NCBI GenBank assembly: GCA_903929755.1
Contig: CAIYVZ010000053.1
Span: 1 to 55,722 of the forward strand
DNA from: an uncultured Acidobacteriia bacterium
GTDB lineage: Bacteria; Acidobacteriota; Terriglobia; Bryobacterales; Bryobacteraceae
DNA: 55,722 nucleotides
Direction: 5' to 3'
Positions 17,463 through 25,500 of the stretch are shown in pieces (the stretch's first letter is position 1; each line of letters begins with the position of its first letter). A program made the translations under genes and the position numbers. The notes under the pieces are model-generated. The model had not been told where the DNA came from. It was given only the letters and a program-made list of their open reading frames with translations, and ran no database searches.

Positions 17463-18667
17463 GGCGTGGATGGTTGGCGATTGCCCTGGCTGGCTTGCTG
17501 GTGGCCTGCGGGAAAGATAAAGACGGCGAGCCCAAAAAGCCGGAGAAGGCGGCAACGGCGAAGGGCGACGATGATGGGCCTGCGGCGGGGGCTCCGGGCG
17601 TCACGCTGAAGAAGGCGGATCAGGTTCGCGCGGGGATCAAGACAGACGAACTGGAATTGCAGGCGGTGGCGGCGGAGACGGTAGCTTACGGGCGGCTGGA
17701 GGAAGATCCGGCGTTTGGGTTTGTGGTTCGTGCTCCTTACTCCGGAACTCTTCGGGCCGCAACCTGGCCAGCGTTGGGGCAGCAAATAGTAGCGGGAGTT
17801 GCTTTGGCCACGCTGGAGCCACGGTTAGCGCTGACGGAGCGCATCAGTATGAATACGCAGCTGGCTTCGGCCCGTGCAGAACTGAATGCCGCCGGTGAGG
17901 CTGTGAAAGCGGCGCAGGCGGCACTGAATCGGGCTGCGGCGTTGAATGCGGACAACAAGAATGTGTCGGACCGGGTGGTGGAAGAGGCCCGGGCACGTGT
18001 GACGGCGGAACAGGTTCGGGCGAATGGCGCGCTGGCGCTGATTCAGGCGATAGAAGGCGCGCTGGCGCAATCAACTACGTCCGACGCGCAGGCGATCAAG
18101 CTGGCGCGGGGTGGCACGGTGCTGGAGGTTCTGGCGCAACCGGGGGAGAGTGTGGAGCAAGGGGCTCCGCTGCTTCGCCTGGGGCAACCCGAACAACTGC
18201 TGGCGCGGATTGAAATTCCGGTTGGCGAGAAAGTTCCGGGTAACGGCGCGATTCGCATTGTGCCGACGGGCCATGAGGCGCAACCGGCACTGGTGGCCGA
18301 GAAGGTGGGCATGGCGGCGGCGAATGCGGCAACGCAGGGAGTAGCGCTGCTGTATCGACTGAAACAGGCCGGACCCGACTTGCGGCCAGGGAACGCGGTA
18401 ACCGCCTACATGCCGCAGAGTGGACCGGGTGGCAAGCAACTGGTGATTCCGCGCGTGGCGGTGGTGCAGCAGGAAGGCCGGGCGTGGGTTTACGTGCAGA
18501 CTTCGGACGAGCGTTTTGAGCGTCGTCCCGTGCCGCTGGATCACCCGGCGGGCAATGGCTACATTGTTTCGCGAGGCTTCGAAGATGGCGACAAGATTGT
18601 AGTGACCGGGGCGCAGACGCTGCTTTCCGAAGAGTTCAAGTCTCGTAACGAGGCGGATACAAACTAG
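17459..18667 (+). CDS. RND pump periplasmic adaptor (membrane fusion protein), lipoprotein
   Basis: This adaptor links the inner-membrane RND pump to the outer-membrane channel. The 402-residue chain has a lipobox LLVACGK near residue 17 and a charged Lys/Asp/Glu linker. It then has the barrel-sandwich halves (VRAPYSGTLRAATWPALGQQI and GGTVLEVLAQPGESVEQGA) around an Ala-rich hairpin at about 125-205. The beta-barrel and membrane-proximal domain follow, ending DGDKIVVTGAQTLLSEEF. The layout matches the CusB/CzcB group. No Met or His metal-binding cluster is seen, so the cargo is undetermined. Confidence 0.88.
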   Translation: MRRGWLAIALAGLLVACGKDKDGEPKKPEKAATAKGDDDGPAAGAPGVTLKKADQVRAGIKTDELELQAVAAETVAYGRLEEDPAFGFVVRAPYSGTLRAATWPALGQQIVAGVALATLEPRLALTERISMNTQLASARAELNAAGEAVKAAQAALNRAAALNADNKNVSDRVVEEARARVTAEQVRANGALALIQAIEGALAQSTTSDAQAIKLARGGTVLEVLAQPGESVEQGAPLLRLGQPEQLLARIEIPVGEKVPGNGAIRIVPTGHEAQPALVAEKVGMAAANAATQGVALLYRLKQAGPDLRPGNAVTAYMPQSGPGGKQLVIPRVAVVQQEGRAWVYVQTSDERFERRPVPLDHPAGNGYIVSRGFEDGDKIVVTGAQTLLSEEFKSRNEADTN

Positions 18668-18671
18668 CGAC

Positions 18672-21600
18672 ATGCTGGCACGCCTGGTTGAGATATCGAT
18701 AAGATTTCGCGGCGTCGTGATGGCGCTGGCGTGCCTGATTGCAGCTTACGGGTATTACACGATTCGCAATGCGAAGTTCGATGTATACCCGGAGTTTTCT
18801 CCGCCTCAGGTGATTGTGCAAACCGAGGCGGCGGGGCTTTCGTCTCTGGATGTGGAAAGCCTGGTCACACGGCCCGTGGAAGCGGCGCTGAACGGGACAC
18901 CGAATCTGGCGGCGCTGCGGTCGAATTCCGTGCAGGGTTTGTCAGTGGTGGTGGCGACTTTCGAAGACCAGATCGACATTTACCGGGCCCGGCAGATGGT
19001 GTCGGAACGGATGACGGAAGCGGCGGCGAACCTGCCGCAGGGCGTGAGGGCACCGGCACTGGCTCCGCTGGTGGGCGCGACGAGCCTGACGCTGATTGTG
19101 GGCCTGACATCCGATGTCCGTACCAGTCTGGAACTGCGCAGTTTCGCCGACTGGACGATGCGTCCGCGGCTGCTGGGCGTGAAGGGCGTAGCACGCGTGG
19201 CGATCTTTGGCGGCGATGTCCGGCAATTGCAGATTCAGATGCATCCCGAGCGACTGGCGGCGCTGGGGCTTTCCATCAGCGACGTAGTGGCGGCGGCGCG
19301 AAACGCGACGGCGGTGCGTGGTGCGGGTTTCATTGAAACGTCCGCCCAGCGCATTGTGCTGCAGACCGAAGGCCAGTCGGTAACGCCGGAGCAGTTGGGC
19401 GAAGTGGTGCTTTCCACGCATGGCGGCCAGAGCGTCCGCATGAAAGATGTGGCGCTGGTGACCGAAGCGGGCGAGCCCAAAATCGGCGACGCCACTATCA
19501 TGGGCAAAGAAGGCGTCATGATCCACATCAGCGGCCAGTATGGCGCGAATACCGTGGAAGTGACGCGCGCCATTGAAGCGGCGCTGGAAGAACTAAAACC
19601 GGCGATTGCGGAACAGAAGATCAAGCTGGATGGCGATCTGTTCCGGCCCGCGAATTTCATTACGGAAGCGGTGCGAAATATTGGCAACTCGCTGCTGCTG
19701 GGTGCCGTGCTGGTGGGCGTGGTGCTGGTGGCCTTCCTGTTTAATATCCGTGTGGCGTTTATCTCGCTGACGGCGATTCCGCTGTCGCTGTTTATCGCTG
19801 TGATCCTGTTGGACCGGTGGGGCGTGAGCCTGAATACGCTGACGCTGGGCGGGCTCGCCATTGCCATCGGCGAAGTGGTGGATGACGCCATTATTGACGC
19901 CGAAAATATATTCCGCCGCTTGCGGGAAGCTCCGCGCCCTTTGGCTGCGCTCGATGTCTTCCGGATTGTGCGCGAGGCTTCCGTGGAAGTGCGCTCCGCC
20001 GTGGTGTACGCAACGTTCGTGGTGGCGCTGGTGTTCCTGCCCGTGATGGCGCTTTCCGGCGTACAGGGGCGTTTGTTCGCGCCGCTGGCCTGGAGCTATA
20101 TTCTGGCGATTATGGCTTCGCTGGTGGTGGCGCTGACGCTCACCCCTGCCATGTGTTACGCGATGTTGCCGAAGGTTCTGGACACGGTGCGGGAACCGAA
20201 GTTTGTGGTCCTGCTGAAGGCGGCTTATGGACGCCTGGTGGGACGCCTGGCGGGGCATATCGGCTGGATCATGGTGGGCGTGACCGTGCTCTGTCTGGCG
20301 GCCGCGGCGCTGGTGCCGTTTATGGGTGGCGAATTCCTGCCGGAGATGCGCGAAGGGCATTTCATTGTCCACATGAACCTGCTGCCCGGCAGTTCGCTCG
20401 CGGAATCGGTGCGGGTGGGCCGCATCGTCACGGGCGAACTGGTGAAGGACCCGGGCGTACGTATCGTGTCCCAGCAGATTGGGCGCGCGGAACTGGGAGA
20501 CGACACCGAGGGTGTCCATTCCAGCGAAATCCACATCGACCTGAAACCCGGCGTGACGGGCGATCCCGAAGAGATTGAAGACGGTCTGCGGCAGCGCGTG
20601 GCGAAGGTGCCGGGGCCGGCGGTTTCCATCAACCCGTTCCTGACCGAGCGCCTGGACGAGATCATTGCGGGCAGCACCGCGCAGGTGGTGGTGAACGTGT
20701 TTGGCGACGATCTGGATGTGCTGGACCAGAAGGCTGCTGAAGTGGCGAAGGCGCTGACAGCGATCCGGGGTGCCGCGGATGTGCGCATCGAATCGCCGCC
20801 GGGAACGCCGCAGGTGACCATTAGCCTGCGTCCCGACAAGATGCGCCAGTTTGGCTTCCAGCCGGGGCAGGTTCTGGAGGAAATCCAGACGGCCTGGCAG
20901 GGCACGGAAGTGGGCGAAGTGCACGAGAAAGAGCGCGTGTCGCAGGTAGCGGTGATTCTGGATGACGCGTCGCGCAACGATGTGAGCCGAATCGGGACTT
21001 TGATGCTGCGCAACTCCGAGGGTTTGAAGGTTCAGCTGAAGGAGATTGCCGATATTCAGCTTAGTTCGGGCCGGTACAATATTCCGCATACGGGAGCGCG
21101 GCGGCGGCAGACGGTGGGATCGGATATTAGCGGGCGGGATCTGGAAAGTTTTGTGAAGGAAGCCCGTGAGACGATCGCCAAAAAGGTAAAGCTGCCGGGA
21201 TCGACGTACATCACGATTGGCGGGGCTTCACAAGCCAGAGAAGCCGCACAGCGCGAGATTCTGGTGTGGTCTCTGGTGGCAGCCGCGGGCATTATTATGC
21301 TGCTGTATATGGTGTTCCGCAGTACGCGCAATATGCTGCTGGTGCTGGCAAATCTGCCGTTCGCGCTGGTGGGCGGCGTGGCGGCGGTGGCGCTTTCCGG
21401 GAACAAAGTTTCGGTGGGGTCGCTGGTGGGTTTCGTCACCCTGTTTGGCATCACCATGCGGAATTCGATCATGATGATTTCTCACTTCGAGCATCTGGTG
21501 CGGCACGAGGGAGAGACGTGGAATCTGCAGGCCGTTATTCGCGGCTCCAGTGAACGACTGACGCCGGTGTTGATGACCGCCATCGTGACTGCCCTGGGAC

Positions 21601-21761
21601 TCCTCCCGCTCGCGGTAGGCCGGGGTGCGGGGCGCGAAATCGAGGGGCCGATGGCGATGGTGATTTTAGGTGGGCTGGCAACTTCCACGGCGCTCAATCT
21701 GCTGGTTTTGCCGGCGCTGGCGCTGCGATTTGGACGCTTCCGCACAACCGACGAAATCTAA
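18672..21761 (+). CDS. RND efflux transporter (CzcA/CusA-like)
   Basis: This is the inner-membrane proton-driven pump of 1029 residues, with two duplicated halves and about twelve transmembrane segments (TM1 near 13-30, clusters near 335-540 and 865-1020). The periplasmic porter begins KFDVYPEFSPPQVIVQTEA. The proton-relay helix of TM4 reads GEVVDDAIIDAENIFRRLRE: it has the VDDAI..EN pattern, with a Glu before VVDD where metal pumps usually have Asp. It begins 4 nt after the adaptor stop. It groups with heavy-metal (HME) pumps by overall sequence, but the exported compound is unknown. Confidence 0.9.
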   Translation: MLARLVEISIRFRGVVMALACLIAAYGYYTIRNAKFDVYPEFSPPQVIVQTEAAGLSSLDVESLVTRPVEAALNGTPNLAALRSNSVQGLSVVVATFEDQIDIYRARQMVSERMTEAAANLPQGVRAPALAPLVGATSLTLIVGLTSDVRTSLELRSFADWTMRPRLLGVKGVARVAIFGGDVRQLQIQMHPERLAALGLSISDVVAAARNATAVRGAGFIETSAQRIVLQTEGQSVTPEQLGEVVLSTHGGQSVRMKDVALVTEAGEPKIGDATIMGKEGVMIHISGQYGANTVEVTRAIEAALEELKPAIAEQKIKLDGDLFRPANFITEAVRNIGNSLLLGAVLVGVVLVAFLFNIRVAFISLTAIPLSLFIAVILLDRWGVSLNTLTLGGLAIAIGEVVDDAIIDAENIFRRLREAPRPLAALDVFRIVREASVEVRSAVVYATFVVALVFLPVMALSGVQGRLFAPLAWSYILAIMASLVVALTLTPAMCYAMLPKVLDTVREPKFVVLLKAAYGRLVGRLAGHIGWIMVGVTVLCLAAAALVPFMGGEFLPEMREGHFIVHMNLLPGSSLAESVRVGRIVTGELVKDPGVRIVSQQIGRAELGDDTEGVHSSEIHIDLKPGVTGDPEEIEDGLRQRVAKVPGPAVSINPFLTERLDEIIAGSTAQVVVNVFGDDLDVLDQKAAEVAKALTAIRGAADVRIESPPGTPQVTISLRPDKMRQFGFQPGQVLEEIQTAWQGTEVGEVHEKERVSQVAVILDDASRNDVSRIGTLMLRNSEGLKVQLKEIADIQLSSGRYNIPHTGARRRQTVGSDISGRDLESFVKEARETIAKKVKLPGSTYITIGGASQAREAAQREILVWSLVAAAGIIMLLYMVFRSTRNMLLVLANLPFALVGGVAAVALSGNKVSVGSLVGFVTLFGITMRNSIMMISHFEHLVRHEGETWNLQAVIRGSSERLTPVLMTAIVTALGLLPLAVGRGAGREIEGPMAMVILGGLATSTALNLLVLPALALRFGRFRTTDEI

Positions 21762-21834
21762 GCCGAGACCCGTCGATAACTTGCGACAAAAGTCTTACAC
21801 ACGGTAATCGCGGGGGCTGGTAGCTTGAAGAGGC

Positions 21835-22707
21835 ATGATAGAAACCTCCCACGGCGCACAGGAGACCATTGCTCCCGTCCGCAACAGAATTAACTGGATC
21901 ACGATCGTCGCACTCATTATCTTTCATATCGGCGCGGTTGCAGCGCTGTTCATGTTCACGTGGAAGGTGTTCTTCACCACGTTGTTCCTCTACTGGTTCT
22001 CCATTGGCCTTGGTATCAGCATGGGCTACCACCGTCTGCACACGCACCGCTCGTATAAGTGCCCGGTGTGGATGGAGTACCTGTTCGCTATCTGTGGCAC
22101 GCTGAACCTGGAAGGCGGACCGATTTTCTGGGTTGCCACACACCGCGTTCACCACCAGAAGTCGGATCAGCCGGGTGACCCGCACTCGCCGAATGACGGC
22201 GCTTTCTGGTCGCACATGGGCTGGATCCTGTTCGGTGAAGCGAACCACGCCAACACGAAGGCGATGGCTAAGTTTGCGCCGGATCTGGCGAAGCACAAGT
22301 TCTACGTTTGGCTGAACAACTGGCATTGGGTACCGCTGGTGGTACTGGGCGCGATTCTGTTCGCCTTCGGTGGCCTGCCCATGGTGTGCTGGGGTATTTT
22401 CCTGCGCGTCAGCTTTGGCCTGCATGCCACCTGGCTGGTGAATTCGGCTTCGCACATGTGGGGCTACCGCCGGTTCAAGACCCGCGACCAATCCCGCAAC
22501 AACTGGTGGGTAGCGCTGATGACGTTCGGCGAAGGCTGGCACAACAACCACCACGCTCATCCGAGTTCGGCGCGTCACGGTCTGGCCTGGTTTGAATTCG
22601 ATCCTTCGTGGCTCACCATGAAGTTGCTGAGCGCGCTCGGCATCATCTGGGACGTGAAGGTTGCGAAACTGCACAGTCCGGTAGTGGAAGAAAAACTGGC
22701 AGCGTAG
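21835..22707 (+). CDS. Acyl-CoA/acyl-lipid fatty acid desaturase
   Basis: This membrane di-iron enzyme inserts a cis double bond (probably delta-9) into saturated acyl chains. The 290-residue chain has paired transmembrane helices at about 21-60 and 155-190. The three histidine boxes are HRLHTH (66-71), HRVHH (103-107) and HNNHH in GEGWHNNHHAHPSSARHG (about 235-245). It is followed 46 bp later by a sensor kinase and response regulator on the same strand, so membrane-fluidity sensing is an attractive inference, although the kinase is not of the DesK type. Confidence 0.9.
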   Translation: MIETSHGAQETIAPVRNRINWITIVALIIFHIGAVAALFMFTWKVFFTTLFLYWFSIGLGISMGYHRLHTHRSYKCPVWMEYLFAICGTLNLEGGPIFWVATHRVHHQKSDQPGDPHSPNDGAFWSHMGWILFGEANHANTKAMAKFAPDLAKHKFYVWLNNWHWVPLVVLGAILFAFGGLPMVCWGIFLRVSFGLHATWLVNSASHMWGYRRFKTRDQSRNNWWVALMTFGEGWHNNHHAHPSSARHGLAWFEFDPSWLTMKLLSALGIIWDVKVAKLHSPVVEEKLAA

Positions 22708-22753
22708 TAAGTAGCTTCGGCGAGCGTCCTGCAGAGGGCGCTATCGTGAAGAC

Positions 22754-23677
22754 ATGATAGGAATTGGCCGACGTAAAACGATCGCGTTCATCGCGCTCGG
22801 CGTCGGCCTTATTCTTTTTACGCTGCTTTTGTATTTTGGCTACCTGGTGCTGGACTGGCGCGCCGGGGTTCGCCTGTTTCTGGGCATCATTCTGGTGCTG
22901 GCGATTATCGCGGGTGTGGTGCTGAACACGGTGTTCCTGGTGCGCGAAATCCGCCGGGGCGAACAGCATGACGCGTTCATCAATGCCGTCACGCATGAAC
23001 TGAAAACCCCCATCGCGTCGATCCGGCTCTATGCGGAGACACTGAAGTCCCGCCAGGTTGAGGACGACAAGCGGCAGGAGTTCTACGGCATCATCCTGGC
23101 GAATACGGACCGCCTCACCAGCACCATTGAGCAGATACTGCGCACGGGCCGGATCGGTGCCTCCGGTCGGCCTCCCAACCTGGAGCCGATGGATCTGACG
23201 GAACTGGTGAGCGAGACGGTGGTGCGGGCGCGACAACTGCACAAAGTGGGGGCCGAGGCCATTCAGTTTGATCCAGGGCCGCCGCTGCCCATCATTGGCG
23301 ACGTGGAAGAAATTCGCGCCGCCATCTCGAATCTTGTGGACAATGCCCTGAAGTACTCGGGCCAGGGTGCACGGGTGACGGTGTCGGCGGAAGCGGAGCC
23401 GGAAGGCCGGTATGCGGCGATTCGTGTGGCGGACAATGGCCCCGGCATTCCTGGCTCAGAGCTCAAGCGAATTTTCAAACGTTTTTACCGGATGCACGGA
23501 CCGCTGGCCACGCGGGTGAAGGGCATGGGTCTGGGGCTGTTCATTGTGCGCTCGGTGGCGCGCCGGCATGGTGGCCGGGCCTGGGCCGAAAGCGCGGGGC
23601 CGGGGCGCGGCAGTACCTTCATCGTTCAATTACCTATCGTTAAATTGCCTGGCGTTCGAATCCCCCCCACCAAATGA
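22754..23677 (+). CDS. Membrane sensor histidine kinase
   Basis: This 307-residue two-component sensor has two closely spaced transmembrane helices (about 9-32 and 40-63) and almost no periplasmic domain, so it probably senses the membrane itself. The H-box is FINAVTHELKTPIASIRLY with His81. The N-box is NLVDNALKYS, and the G boxes are VADNGPGIPGSELKRIFKRF and GMGLGLFIVRSVARRHGG. The stop overlaps the regulator start as ATGA, so the two are co-translated. It lies directly after the desaturase gene. Confidence 0.92.
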   Translation: MIGIGRRKTIAFIALGVGLILFTLLLYFGYLVLDWRAGVRLFLGIILVLAIIAGVVLNTVFLVREIRRGEQHDAFINAVTHELKTPIASIRLYAETLKSRQVEDDKRQEFYGIILANTDRLTSTIEQILRTGRIGASGRPPNLEPMDLTELVSETVVRARQLHKVGAEAIQFDPGPPLPIIGDVEEIRAAISNLVDNALKYSGQGARVTVSAEAEPEGRYAAIRVADNGPGIPGSELKRIFKRFYRMHGPLATRVKGMGLGLFIVRSVARRHGGRAWAESAGPGRGSTFIVQLPIVKLPGVRIPPTK

Positions 23678-24393
23678 CGCACCTGCTGATTGTAGAAGAC
23701 GAACTCGATCTTGCCGCCGGGCTCCGCTTCAATCTGGAGCAGGAGGGGTATGTGGTTGATCTCGCGGAGACTGGCGAGGACGCCCTCCAGATGCTGCTGG
23801 GTCCGCAGAGGAAGGATTACGATCTGGTGGTGCTGGACGTGATGCTGCCCGGGATTAGCGGTTTCGATGTGGCGGAGGAAATGCGGCGCAACGGGCAGTT
23901 CGTTCCGATTCTGATGCTGACGGCGCGCGGGCATTCCGAAGATGTTCTGAAGGGGTTTACGGCGGGCGCGGACGATTATCTGACGAAGCCGTTCGAGTTG
24001 GAGATTCTGATAGCAAGGATCCGGGGCCTGTTACGGAGAGGCGAGTGGCTGCGGGCGCAGAGTCCGGCGCAACCGCCGGAGCCCGAGAAGTTTGTTTTTG
24101 GCGATAAGTCAGTTCACTACGACCTGCTGGAACTGCATGTGCGGGGCGAGATTTTTAAGTTAACCGTGATGGAAATGAACGTCCTGCGGCACCTGATTCG
24201 AAATGCGGGACGTCCGGTGGCACGCGGGGCGATGCTGGAGGCGGTGTGGGGTTTGCGGGAAGACACCGATACCCGGGCTCTGGATAATTTCATCGTGCGG
24301 CTGCGACGGTATATTGAGGACGACGCAGGCAAGCCGAGACATCTGATTTCGGTGCGTGGCGTGGGCTATCGGTTCGACCCGATTCCGCAGTAG
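23674..24393 (+). CDS. OmpR-family response regulator
   Basis: This 239-residue DNA-binding regulator is the partner of the preceding kinase. The receiver has the acidic pair VEDE (8-9), phospho-acceptor Asp55 in VVLDVMLPG and the conserved Lys in DDYLTKPFE. The winged-helix domain occupies about 140-236 and ends DNFIVRLRRYIEDDAGKPRHLISVRGVGYRF, as in OmpR/PhoB. It probably controls the neighbouring desaturase or efflux genes, but no binding site was identified. Confidence 0.94.
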   Translation: MTHLLIVEDELDLAAGLRFNLEQEGYVVDLAETGEDALQMLLGPQRKDYDLVVLDVMLPGISGFDVAEEMRRNGQFVPILMLTARGHSEDVLKGFTAGADDYLTKPFELEILIARIRGLLRRGEWLRAQSPAQPPEPEKFVFGDKSVHYDLLELHVRGEIFKLTVMEMNVLRHLIRNAGRPVARGAMLEAVWGLREDTDTRALDNFIVRLRRYIEDDAGKPRHLISVRGVGYRFDPIPQ

Positions 24394-24695
24394 GGCGCTT
24401 CGAAATGGACTCCTGGAACGTCCAGAGCACCCGAAACGGTAGCGAGGCCCAACTGCTTCCGGATGGACGCCTGAACGCTGGCGCGGTCCAGAATCTCCCT
24501 CTCGATCTCGGAAGTCGTGATTGCCTCGGAACTGATGGCTTCAAGGGTGAGTTGTTCCCTCTCCCCGCTTCCAAGATGCCTGGCAGTCCCCAGGAAGCTC
24601 CCGCTACCCAGTAAGAACAACTCCTCCGCCCGACGCAGGCGCCCCGCGTCCCACGTGAAGTTCGGCCAGTCGGGTTGTTGCCAGTTCCAGTTCAT
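24366..24695 (-). pseudogene. N-terminal fragment of a Fic protein (DUF4172)
   Basis: Fic proteins transfer AMP to target proteins. Only the leading helical domain is left here: WNWQQPDWPNFTWDAGRLRR and the helix with the self-inhibition-like segment ISSEAITTSEIEREILDR match the DUF4172 domain that precedes Fic. The 109-residue frame stops inside the end of the convergent response regulator gene. The Fic core with its HPFxxGNGR motif is absent. In the inhibitory segment the usual Glu-Gly/Asn is Glu-Arg. It is read as a truncated remnant; a stand-alone small protein is possible. A 9-bp inverted repeat covers its start. Confidence 0.65.
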
Positions 24696-24724
24696 GAGCG
24701 ATTGGTATTCACTCTATCGCTCAT
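24694..24724. promoter_or_regulatory. 9-bp inverted repeat at the fic fragment start (operator-like)
   Basis: ATGAGCGAT (24694-24702) and ATCGCTCAT (24716-24724) form a perfect dyad with a 13-bp centre, touching the start codon of the Fic fragment and lying in the most AT-rich part of this gap. The size and symmetry fit a dimeric repressor site. No regulator is assigned. Confidence 0.45.
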
Positions 24725-24862
24725 AATATAGCCTTAATGTGGTTGATAGCGAGAGGGTTTTTTAGCGGACTTTCTATGGATGGTGCGGCGGGCTAAGGGT
24801 TGGCCGTTACCCGGATCATCGTCAGGGGCCACAAACCCACAGACGCACCACGAGGGCTTTTC

Positions 24863-24938
24863 TGGAGCCACCCGCCGCGATGGAACCGGCGACCTGCTGA
24901 TTACGCATTAGCCGCGCTACCAACTGAGCCAGGGTGGC
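24863..24938 (-). tRNA. tRNA-Thr(CGU)-like gene, probably degenerate
   Basis: A 76-nt sequence including CCA folds as a tRNA: acceptor GCCACCC pairs perfectly with GGGTGGC, discriminator T, and CCA encoded. D loop AGTTGGTA and variable AGGTC are normal. The anticodon loop TGCGTAA gives CGU (Thr, codon ACG). It carries several defects: position 33 is G instead of the almost invariant U, position 57 is C, and there is one mismatch in each of the D stem (T12-C23), anticodon stem (A30-C40) and T stem (G53-G61). The end of the Nudix gene runs into its 5' half. It is read as a decaying or pseudo-tRNA. Confidence 0.6.
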
Positions 24939-25476
24939 CTCGCGTGAGCAGGATGGCAGAGGCCTTCAGAATCGCCACCGCGCTGGAGCCATGGGTAACT
25001 TCCCCTGCCAGCACTTTGGCTACGGCGTCCCGCAACGGCATGCGCACAACTTCGATGAGTTCGCCCTCTTCATGATCGACTGGAACCTGTGTCAGGCCCT
25101 GCGCCAGGAACAGGTAGTTCTGGCAGTTGAGCATGGTGGTGAAGGGCTCCACTATACCCATGGAAGTCCAGCGCGAGGCTTCTAAACCGGCCTCTTCGCG
25201 CAACTCCCTTTTCGCTGCCGAAAGCGGCTCTTCATTCGTTTCAATCCCACCGCTGGGCACCTCGAGGGAGTAGCGATTGATGGCGTATTTCCATTCGCGA
25301 ACCAGCCAGACGTCGAGATTGTCTTCTACCGCCAGCGTAGTGGAACCGTGTTTGATCTCCACGTACTCGTAAGTGGCGGCGGAGCCTTTCGGCAGGATGA
25401 CTTCGTCCAGGCGCAAGCTGACAATGCGACCCTGATGAACCCAGCGGGAAGAGACTCTGCGAACCGGCGATTCCAT
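24901..25476 (-). CDS. Nudix hydrolase (ADP-ribose pyrophosphatase-like)
   Basis: This 191-residue enzyme cleaves a nucleoside diphosphate linked to another group; ADP-ribose is the likely substrate. The Nudix box is complete at residues 76-98: G, five residues, E, seven residues, then RELREEAGL. Upstream strands (VILPKGSAATYEYVEIKHGS) match the ADP-ribose branch. The last twelve codons (from about GHPGSVG) are encoded within the tRNA-like sequence, so the natural C-terminus was probably shorter and the present one arose by readthrough or rearrangement. The ATG start at 25476 lies 24 nt from the MFS gene end. Confidence 0.88.
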   Translation of the reverse strand: MESPVRRVSSRWVHQGRIVSLRLDEVILPKGSAATYEYVEIKHGSTTLAVEDNLDVWLVREWKYAINRYSLEVPSGGIETNEEPLSAAKRELREEAGLEASRWTSMGIVEPFTTMLNCQNYLFLAQGLTQVPVDHEEGELIEVVRMPLRDAVAKVLAGEVTHGSSAVAILKASAILLTRGHPGSVGSAANA

Positions 25477-25500
25477 CTTTCCAGTATGGTGGCTGGCCCC

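Noticed and set aside
19593-21089. Long minus-strand frame antisense to the RND pump
   Set aside because: His/Arg/Gln-rich shadow of a conserved transporter.
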